Source: Georgenia thermotolerans
GTDB taxonomy: Bacteria > Actinomycetota > Actinomycetes > Actinomycetales > Actinomycetaceae
Reading direction: 5' to 3'
Length of the DNA: 53,617 bases
Assembly (NCBI RefSeq): GCF_009193185.1
Contig: NZ_VUKF01000031.1
Location: forward strand, 1 to 53,617
How positions within the stretch are numbered: position 1 is the stretch's first letter; the number at the start of each line of letters is the position of its first letter. The notes beneath the pieces are model-generated. The model was not told where the DNA came from, did no database searches, and saw nothing but the letters and a program-made list of their open reading frames with translations. Positions 48,449 to 53,617 of the stretch are shown one piece after another. The position numbers were made by a program, and so were the translations under genes.

Positions 48449-49248
48449 GTCTCACCAACGCCGTCAACGACGGCCCACCCTCCAAGCGTGTCGCACCCGC
48501 ACTCGCAGCGTCACGGGTCCTCATCTTCGACATCGAAACCATCCCCGCACGGGTCGAGTTCGACACCTACGACCTCAAGATGCGCAACCCGTACATCCCG
48601 CACAAGGCCGTCAAGGAACCGGGCCGGATGCTCGCCTGGGGTGCGCAGTGGTACCACGAACCCACGAAGGTGATGTACCGGGACGTGCGCCACCCCGACA
48701 TGCTCGAGGATCTGTGGCAGCTCATCGACTCCGCCTCATACGTGGTGACGTTCAACGGTGACCGGTTCGACCTCAAGAAGGTCCGCGGCTACTTCGCTAG
48801 GGCCGGCCTGCCCCCGTTCCGGCAACCCAAGTCCATCGACCTCATCAAGACCGCCCGCACCTTCGGGTTCGAGTCCGGGTCCCTCGACTACACGTGCCGC
48901 ATGTTCGGAGTCCGCCGCAAAATCGACAACGGCGGCGCCAACCTCTGGCGCGCCTGCCTCGCCGGAGACGACAAAGCCTGGCGAGACATGCGCACCTACT
49001 GCGTAGGCGACGTCCGCGCCACCACCGACCTCTGGGACGCCCTCCGCCCCTGGGTCCCCGGCCACCCCATCATGGGCTACCCCGGCGACGACCAGACACG
49101 CTGCCCCCGCTGCCTCTCCACCGAGGTCACCGACGTGGGCGCCGTGCAGGCACAGGTCATCAGGTACCGCCAGTTCCGCTGCTCGTCATGCACCGGCCTG
49201 TTCCGCACCACCGTCCACTCACGCACCGGCATCGTCCGCGCACTCTAG
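48445..49248 (+). CDS. DEDD 3'-5' exonuclease with C-terminal zinc ribbon
   Basis: The 267-residue protein has RNase H-fold exonuclease motifs: VLIFDIETIPA (Asp29, Glu31), VVTFNGDRFDLKKV (motif II Asp near residue 110), and TYCVGDVRATTDLW (motif III, Tyr...Asp), typical of proofreading-type DEDDy nucleases. A C-terminal ribbon CPRC...CSSC (about residues 224-250) may bind nucleic acid. It has no polymerase domain. In a cluster with a methyltransferase it could act in phage DNA processing or against competing DNA. Confidence 0.82.
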   Translation: MSLTNAVNDGPPSKRVAPALAASRVLIFDIETIPARVEFDTYDLKMRNPYIPHKAVKEPGRMLAWGAQWYHEPTKVMYRDVRHPDMLEDLWQLIDSASYVVTFNGDRFDLKKVRGYFARAGLPPFRQPKSIDLIKTARTFGFESGSLDYTCRMFGVRRKIDNGGANLWRACLAGDDKAWRDMRTYCVGDVRATTDLWDALRPWVPGHPIMGYPGDDQTRCPRCLSTEVTDVGAVQAQVIRYRQFRCSSCTGLFRTTVHSRTGIVRAL

Positions 49249-49258
49249 GAGCACTGTG

Positions 49259-49534
49259 ATGACTGACTTGGCCGAACGTATTGCCGCTGAGCACGCATTC
49301 ATCTGGGAGGAACTGAACAGGGGGAACATGATGATTCCCCGTTGCACCTGCGGCGCGTACCCCGGAGCCAACGAAGGGCACGCCAAGCACGTCGCAGAGG
49401 TCACCGAGAAGGCCGTGCGCGAGCAGATCGCCGAGAGCATCAAGTCTTACATGGACAGTCGCGCCAGCGACCCGTACTTCCCCGTAATCCCATACGCCCG
49501 CATGGCCAAGATCGCCCGCGGGGAGGCTGCGTGA
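49259..49534 (+). CDS. hypothetical Cys-pair protein (91 aa)
   Basis: The product (MTDLAERIAAEHAFIWEELNRGNMMIPRCTCGAYPGANEGHAKHVAEVTEKAVREQIAES...) has a CTCG-x-H-x-x-H cluster in the middle and helices on both sides; it resembles small actinophage proteins of unknown role. AGGAG favours ATG 49259; GTG 49256 is possible. The stop overlaps the methyltransferase start. Confidence 0.62.
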   Translation: MTDLAERIAAEHAFIWEELNRGNMMIPRCTCGAYPGANEGHAKHVAEVTEKAVREQIAESIKSYMDSRASDPYFPVIPYARMAKIARGEAA

Positions 49535-50331
49535 GCCTTTTTGACATCTTCCCCGGCGATTGCGTCGAGGTCATGCGGACACTTCCGGCCGAGTCTGTAG
49601 ACGCGGTGATTACTTCCCCGCCGTATGCGGAGCAGCGAAAGTCCACCTACGGCGGCATCCCCGAGAAGGACTACCCCGCGTGGACTGTGGCGTGGATGCG
49701 CGAGGCCCGCCGCCTGTTGAAGCCTGACGGGTCCGTCATCATCAACATCAGCCCCCACATCAACAAGGGGCAACTGTCTGACTACGTGCTCCGCACTCGC
49801 CTCGCTCTCCGCCAAGACGGGTGGAACGAGTGCGACGAACTGATCTGGCACAAGACCAACGCGATGCCCGTCGGCCCGAACAATCGGCCTCGACGGTCCT
49901 GGGAATCGCTGCTGTGGTACTCGAAGACACCGAAGTGCTACACCGACCCGACAGCGAATGGTGCAGCCCCGCTGAGGGCCACCGCCGTTGTGACCTCCGG
50001 GCAGCACGTAAAGCAAGGCGGGTTCGACCACTACACGGACGGCGGTAACAAGAACACCACACCCAAAGTGGCACGGTCCCAGAACGTCGTCGCCATGTCC
50101 AAGGGCTCCGAGACGACAGGGCATCCGGCTCCCTTCCCGTGGCAGTTGGCCGAGTGGTGCGGGCGGCTCATCTGCCCTCCCGGCGGCACGGTCCTGGACC
50201 CCTTCAACGGGTCCGGGTCCACTGGCGTCGCGGCCCTCCGCAACGGGTGGGACTACATCGGCATCGAGAAAGTCCCCGAGTACGTCGCCATGAGCAAACG
50301 CAGACTCGCAGCCATCGAAGACGCCGCCTGA
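49531..50331 (+). CDS. second DNA methyltransferase (beta-type order)
   Basis: The 266-residue enzyme has TSPPY (residues 28-32, motif IV) before DPFNGSGST (about 223-231, AdoMet motif I). This is the same overall type as the protein encoded at 19631 but clearly different in sequence, so it probably has a different target. Its motif context (ELIWHKTNAMPVGPNNRPRRSWESLLWYSKT) is that of N4/N6 amino-methyltransferases. No restriction gene is nearby. It is the last prophage gene before attR. Confidence 0.9.
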   Translation: MSLFDIFPGDCVEVMRTLPAESVDAVITSPPYAEQRKSTYGGIPEKDYPAWTVAWMREARRLLKPDGSVIINISPHINKGQLSDYVLRTRLALRQDGWNECDELIWHKTNAMPVGPNNRPRRSWESLLWYSKTPKCYTDPTANGAAPLRATAVVTSGQHVKQGGFDHYTDGGNKNTTPKVARSQNVVAMSKGSETTGHPAPFPWQLAEWCGRLICPPGGTVLDPFNGSGSTGVAALRNGWDYIGIEKVPEYVAMSKRRLAAIEDAA

Positions 50332-50368
50332 GCCTTGATCCGGACTGATCTAGTCCACACCGTTGATT

Positions 50369-50398
50369 GCGCCCCCATCCCAACCGGGACGGGGGCGC
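50369..50398. terminator. hairpin after the last prophage gene
   Basis: GCGCCCCC (50369-50376) pairs with GGGGGCGC (50391-50398), with TCCC/GGGA continuing inside after one mismatch. It lies 37 bases after the methyltransferase gene and before attR, so it probably ends the right-end transcript. From 50400 to 50535 I see no gene. Confidence 0.65.
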
Positions 50399-50535
50399 GA
50401 CGGTGGTGGCGGTCGGGGCGTGTTCCGTGTCGGCTGGGTGCGTCTAGCGTGCTGCTCATGTTGACGAGACCTGTTGACGTGAGTCTGACACCCGTCCGGA
50501 TCGGTACATCGCCGCAGGTCAGAGCCTCGCAAACG

Positions 50536-50560
50536 TGGTGCCCCCAGCGGGATTCGAACC
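50536..50560. repeat. attR core (tRNA 3' end)
   Basis: These 25 bases match 6656-6680 exactly and form the 3' acceptor strand, CCA and part of the T-arm of the minus-strand tRNA. The complete tRNA lies on this side, so the phage attP supplied its 3' end on integration. Confidence 0.9.
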
Positions 50561-50612
50561 CGCACTTGGCCGGGTTTAAGCCGGCTGCCTCTGCCAGTTG
50601 GGCTATGGGGGC
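50536..50612 (-). tRNA. tRNA with UAA anticodon (Leu by anticodon), CCA encoded
   Basis: Reading the minus strand from 50612: acceptor GCCCCCA pairs with TGGGGGC, a D-arm with 3-4 pairs, anticodon stem GCCGG/CCGGC with loop CTTAAAC (anticodon TAA), a five-base variable region CAAGT, T-arm GCGGG-TTCGAAT-CCCGC, discriminator A and encoded CCA. By anticodon it is a leucine tRNA for UUA/UUG. The variable region is short, whereas leucine tRNAs normally have a long extra arm, so the isotype deserves checking. It is the prophage attachment gene, next to ppx/gppA. Confidence 0.9.
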
Positions 50613-50719
50613 CCGCGATGCGGCGGCCCGGTGCGCCGCGGGGCACGTGCTGCGGCCTGGGCCGGTGGCCGCCGCGCGGCACGCCCGCCCATCCTGCCGC
50701 ACCCCGGGCGCGGACGAGG

Positions 50720-51694
50720 TCAGGCGCCGGTGGTGGCGCCCGCCCCGATCGACAGCGCGATGCCGTCGAGGATGTCGTGCTCGCTGGTCACGACGGTGGT
50801 CAGCGCCCCGCCGCGGGCGGCGACCTCGCGGGCCACGCGGCTGATGACCTCCGACCACACCAGCGCCCCGGCGCCGATGACGTCCACCCGGCCCGGGTGC
50901 ATGAAGCCCATCGCCGCGCGCTCCTCCCGGGTGGCGTGGACCAGCGCCCGGCACGAGCCCAGGGCGTCGGCCAGGGACAGCGCCGCGCCGTCGATCGCCG
51001 TCGGGTCATAGGCGGACAGGCCCAGGGCGTGGGCGGTGACGGTGGTCACGGAGCCGGCGAGCCCGACGAGGGTGCGGGCCCGGCCCAGCGGGACGACGGC
51101 GCCGGCGGCGTCGAGCATGGCGCGGACGTCGGCGCGGGCGGCCTCCTCCTGCGCGGCGGTGGGCGGGTCGTCGTGCAGGTGGCGCTCGGTGAGGCGGACG
51201 CAGCCGACGTCCATGGAGTACGCCACCTCGGGCTCGCCGTCGCCGAGCACCAGCTCGGTGGACCCGCCGCCGATGTCGACGACGAGGTGGGGGCCGGGGT
51301 GGGCCTGCGGGTCGAGGACGCTGGCGGCGCCGCGGAAGCTCAGCGCGGCCTCCTCCTCGCCGGAGACCACCTCGGGCTCGACGCCGAGGGCGTCGCGGAC
51401 GCCGTTGACGAACTCCTGCCGGTTCTCGGCGTCGCGGGTGGCCGAGGTGGCCACGAAGCGCACCGCCGCGACGTCGTGCTCACGGCACAGCGCGGCGTAG
51501 TCGCGGGCGGCGTCGAGGGTGCGGGCCAGCGCCGCGGGGTCCAGGCGGCCGGTGCGGTCCACGCCCTGGCCGAGCCGGACGATCTCCATGCGCCGGACCA
51601 CGTCGGTCAGCCGGGGCACCGGCCCGGTGCCGACGTCGGCGATGAGCAGGCGGATGGAGTTGGTCCCACAGTCGATGGCAGCTACCCGAGTCAC
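50720..51694 (-). CDS. Ppx/GppA family phosphatase
   Basis: The 324-residue protein has the actin-like ATPase fold of exopolyphosphatase/pppGpp phosphatase: VTRVAAIDCGTNSIRLLIADVG at the start, FVATSATRDAENRQEF, HLVVDIGGGSTELVLGDG, and GLAGSVTTVTAHALGL. It is shorter than E. coli Ppx, as is usual for the actinobacterial form that lies beside DUF501. The exact substrate (polyphosphate or pppGpp) cannot be read from the sequence. GTG 51694 matches the family start; an extension to 51826 overlaps the divergent gene. Confidence 0.9.
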   Translation of the reverse strand: MTRVAAIDCGTNSIRLLIADVGTGPVPRLTDVVRRMEIVRLGQGVDRTGRLDPAALARTLDAARDYAALCREHDVAAVRFVATSATRDAENRQEFVNGVRDALGVEPEVVSGEEEAALSFRGAASVLDPQAHPGPHLVVDIGGGSTELVLGDGEPEVAYSMDVGCVRLTERHLHDDPPTAAQEEAARADVRAMLDAAGAVVPLGRARTLVGLAGSVTTVTAHALGLSAYDPTAIDGAALSLADALGSCRALVHATREERAAMGFMHPGRVDVIGAGALVWSEVISRVAREVAARGGALTTVVTSEHDILDGIALSIGAGATTGA

Positions 51695-51760
51695 GGGACA
51701 ACCCTGCCACGCCCCTCGGACGCGGGCTTCGCCGGGCACGGCCGCCTTAGGGTGGCGCGC

Positions 51761-52225
51761 ATGAGCGAGGAGAGCGCGCGGCAGGCGCTGGAGCGGTCCG
51801 GGATCGACTTCGCGATCACCCGGCACGGCCGGGTCGGGTCACTGGCCGAGGCCGCCGCGGCCCGCGGCGTCGCCCCCTCGGCGATCGTCAAGACGATCGT
51901 CGTCCGGCGCGGGGAGGGCGACTACCTCTTCGTGCTCGTGCCCGGCGGCCGGACCATCGCCTGGCCCAAGCTGCGCGCGCTGCTCGGCGTCAGCCGGCTC
52001 TCGATGCCCGACGCGGCCACCGCCAAGGACGTCACCGGGTACGAGCGCGGGACGATCACGCCCTTCGGGGCGTCGACGGCGTGGCCGGTCATCGCCGACG
52101 CGGAGGTGACCGGCACGGTCTCCATCGGCGCCGGCGCCCACGGGGTGGCCGCGACGGTGCAGGCCGACGCCCTCGTGGCCGCGCTGGGCGCGCAGGTCGC
52201 GGACGTCACCGAGCCGGAGGGGTGA
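51761..52225 (+). CDS. YbaK/EbsC-type aminoacyl-tRNA editing protein
   Basis: The 154-residue protein is a single YbaK domain: EESARQALERSGIDFAITRHGRVGSLAEAAAARGVAPSAIVKTIVVRRGEGDYLFVLVPGGRTIAWPKLRALLGVSRLSMPDAATAKDVTGYERGTITPFG. It includes the conserved Lys of AIVKTIVV and the GYExGTITPFG loop. Relatives hydrolyse wrongly charged tRNAs such as Cys-tRNA(Pro). It is divergent from ppx/gppA and its start ATG 51761 fits the domain. Confidence 0.88.
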   Translation: MSEESARQALERSGIDFAITRHGRVGSLAEAAAARGVAPSAIVKTIVVRRGEGDYLFVLVPGGRTIAWPKLRALLGVSRLSMPDAATAKDVTGYERGTITPFGASTAWPVIADAEVTGTVSIGAGAHGVAATVQADALVAALGAQVADVTEPEG

Positions 52226-52256
52226 GGGCGGGCGGCCGGGGTCCGGCCGGCGCGCC

Positions 52257-52748
52257 TCAGCACGAGCAGCGGTGCGGGCTCCAGCTTCCCTCGAGCAGGC
52301 GCAGGGTCTCGTCCCCGAAGGGGTTGACGCCCTCCCCCACGGCGAGCGTGTGACCGAGCAGGGCGTGCAGGCACTTCACCCGGGTGGGCATGCCGCCGGC
52401 CGAGACCCCAGCGATCTCGGGGACCTCTCCCAGCTCCGCCCGCCGGGCGAGGTAGTCCTCGTGGGCGCGGCGGTAGGCGGCGGCGACGTCGGGGTCGCTC
52501 GCCAGGCGCTCGTTCATGCCCACCATGACCTGCTCGGCCTCGAGCCGGCTGACCGCTTTCACCGCGGGCGGGCAGGTGAGGTAGTACGACGTCGGGAAGG
52601 GGGTGCCGTCGTCGAGCCGTGGCGCGGTGCGCACCACCGTCGGGCGGCCGCAGACGCAGCGGGCGGCGACGGCGACGACGCCGCGCGGCACCCGGCCGAG
52701 CTGCTCGGCGAGCACCTCGAGATCGCGCTCGGTGACGGTGGGGTCCAC
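52257..52748 (-). CDS. DUF501 protein
   Basis: The 163-residue product matches DUF501, an actinobacterial family found between FtsB-like and Ppx/GppA genes: LAEQLGRVPRGVVAVAARCVCGRPTVVRTAPRLDDGTPFPTSYYLTCP, VSRLEAEQVM, SAGGMPTRVKCLHALLGHTLAVGEGVNPFGDETL. Conserved Cys and His residues (CVCG, CP, KCLHAL) suggest a metal site. Function is unknown. Here the YbaK gene lies between it and ppx/gppA on the other strand. GTG 52748. Confidence 0.88.
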   Translation of the reverse strand: MDPTVTERDLEVLAEQLGRVPRGVVAVAARCVCGRPTVVRTAPRLDDGTPFPTSYYLTCPPAVKAVSRLEAEQVMVGMNERLASDPDVAAAYRRAHEDYLARRAELGEVPEIAGVSAGGMPTRVKCLHALLGHTLAVGEGVNPFGDETLRLLEGSWSPHRCSC

Positions 52749-52940
52749 GCCTTCTCCTCTGTCGGTCTGTGGCGACTGCCCGCCTCACGCGGACGCTCGG
52801 TCGGTGTGCGAGGCCGGGTGCCGTCGAAGCTCATGCCGCTACGGCCTCACCGCACGATAGGTCATGTCTGCAGGCACGCCGGGCTTCGCGTGGGGCGTCA
52901 CAGGCGTCGGCGGGGTCCGCGCGTGATCCGCGGCTCGCGC

Positions 52941-52997
52941 GCACGACTTGACGCCTCGCGCACGACTTGACGCCTCGCGACCAACTTGACGTCTCGC
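52941..52997. repeat. three 19-bp tandem repeats
   Basis: GCACGACTTGACGCCTCGC occurs at 52941-52959 and 52960-52978 exactly, and with four changes at 52979-52997. The array lies in the 262-bp gap between DUF501 and the ftsB-like gene, just after the ftsB-like stop region. Each unit holds CTTGACG, a -35-like hexamer. Origin and role unknown. Confidence 0.85.
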
Positions 52998-53010
52998 GCT
53001 CTGGTGGGGG

Positions 53011-53617
53011 TCAGGGGGTTGGCGGCGGCTCCGGGGTGACCAGCCCGGAGGGGTCGGCGTCCTCGCCGGTGGCCGACTCCCCCGCCACCTGCACCGACTC
53101 CCACATGTGCAGGTACCAGGGGGTGGCGGCCACGCGCGCCTCCTGCCGTCGCTCGGCCTCCGCCTCGGCCTTGCTCTGCCCGCCGGTGACGGTCTCGGGG
53201 TCGACCACGACGTAGGGCGTCTCGCCGGGCATGACGTACCCGAGCCGGTCGCGCGCCTGGGCCTGGACGTACTGCTCGTCCTGCCACAGCTTGAGCTGCC
53301 GCTGCAGCTCGGCGTTGCGCGCGGTCGCGTCCGAGACGCGGGTGTTGAGCTCGCGCAGCTGCTCCTGCTGGGCGACGGCGAAGCGCAGCGTCGGGGCGAG
53401 CACGGCGAAGGCGACGAGGCACACGAGGAAGATGCCCAGGGCGCGCAGGGTGATGGTCGGGCTGGGCGCGCCGTCGTCCCCGCCGAAGGTGACCGCCCGG
53501 CGCGTGCGGGCGCCGGATCCGCGCGGGGCGGCGGCCGCGGCGCTCCGGGACGCCTGGGCGGCGGGCTTCTTGCGGGCGGCCCGGCCGGACGAGCCCGTCG
53601 GGCCGGCGCCGCGCGTC
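53011..53617 (-). CDS. FtsB/DivIC-type septum formation initiator (N-terminus outside window)
   Basis: The minus strand stays open to the window edge. The visible ~200 residues have an Ala/Arg/Gly-rich cytosolic part, a membrane helix (LRALGIFLVCLVAFAVLAPTLRFAV), a periplasmic coiled coil (QQEQLRELNTRVSDATARNAELQRQLKLWQDEQYVQAQARDRLGYVMPGETPYVVVDP), and a disordered acidic/Pro tail. This is the FtsB/DivIC architecture, a divisome protein that links FtsL and FtsQ. Its place before DUF501 agrees with actinobacterial gene order. Confidence 0.9.
   Translation of the reverse strand, partial: TRGAGPTGSSGRAARKKPAAQASRSAAAAAPRGSGARTRRAVTFGGDDGAPSPTITLRALGIFLVCLVAFAVLAPTLRFAVAQQEQLRELNTRVSDATARNAELQRQLKLWQDEQYVQAQARDRLGYVMPGETPYVVVDPETVTGGQSKAEAEAERRQEARVAATPWYLHMWESVQVAGESATGEDADPSGLVTPEPPPTP

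Larger units (their letters stand above)
6656..50560. mobile_element. complete-looking siphovirus prophage inserted in a tRNA 3' end
   Basis: A 25-bp direct repeat (6656-6680 and 50536-50560) bounds about 43.9 kb that holds integrase, repressor, early replication, packaging, head, tail and lysis genes in normal phage order. The right copy is the 3' end of an intact tRNA gene; the left copy is only that tRNA fragment. This is the expected footprint of a tyrosine integrase that crosses over inside a tRNA gene while the phage restores the tRNA. All essential modules are visible. The only clear defect is an amber-split HNH gene, so the prophage may be able to form phage. Confidence 0.93.

Noticed and set aside
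50618-51760. N-terminal extension of the YbaK-type gene over the Ppx gene
   Set aside because: The extension is a Gly/Arg-rich shadow of the minus-strand Ppx/GppA gene; the YbaK domain begins at 51761.

Overview
The window is very GC-rich DNA with GTG starts, copper-export genes of actinobacterial type, a WhiB protein and an FtsB/DUF501/Ppx-GppA gene order common in actinobacteria. It looks like the chromosome of a high-GC actinomycete (probably Micrococcales-like; the genus cannot be fixed from sequence alone) carrying one apparently complete siphovirus-type prophage of about 44 kb.

Left chromosomal flank (1-6655): a partial LuxR-type AAA regulator (minus strand), a divergent copZ-copA copper-export pair whose ATPase has a duplicated His/Met-rich C-terminal extension, a 22-bp hairpin terminator, and a type II NADH dehydrogenase-like flavoprotein (minus strand). 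Right flank (50561-53617): a tRNA with UAA anticodon, a Ppx/GppA phosphatase, a YbaK-type editing protein, a DUF501 protein and a partial FtsB-type septum protein.

Prophage (6656-50560): a 25-bp direct repeat, identical to the 3' end of the tRNA, bounds it. Next to attL lie a tyrosine integrase and a minus-strand repressor. A Cro-like gene then begins a long, tightly overlapping early operon (about 9.1-23.9 kb). It encodes a GIY-YIG nuclease, an excisionase-like protein, an HNH nuclease, a YqaJ exonuclease, a DUF3310 protein, a triple zinc-ribbon protein, a WhiB protein, a resolvase-like nuclease, a replication initiator with internal 12-bp iterons, a DnaB/RepA-like ATPase, SSB, a DNA methyltransferase, a stand-alone FtsK-gamma-like winged helix and many tiny proteins rich in cysteine pairs. 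Most neighbours overlap by ATGA or GTGA, which implies translational coupling.

Between the early and late operons (23.93-24.51 kb) is a 580-bp gap. It holds a promoter followed by a run of strong hairpins, including a compact three-way junction and a 14-bp stem; I regard this as a candidate structured RNA and the most novel feature here. The late operon follows: HNH, small and large terminase, portal, MuF-like protein, scaffold, capsid, connectors, tail tube, two tail chaperones joined by a likely -1 frameshift, a tape measure with an M23 peptidase, minor tail proteins, lysis genes, and a collagen-like fibre and companion protein ending at a strong terminator. Two minus-strand cargo genes interrupt it: a DUF4429/PH-like protein, and an O-antigen-ligase-like membrane protein that could alter the host surface. 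An HNH gene split by an in-frame amber codon lies beside the first.

Right of the late terminator, a separate small cluster (47.8-50.3 kb) encodes small proteins, a DEDD exonuclease with a zinc ribbon and a second orphan methyltransferase.
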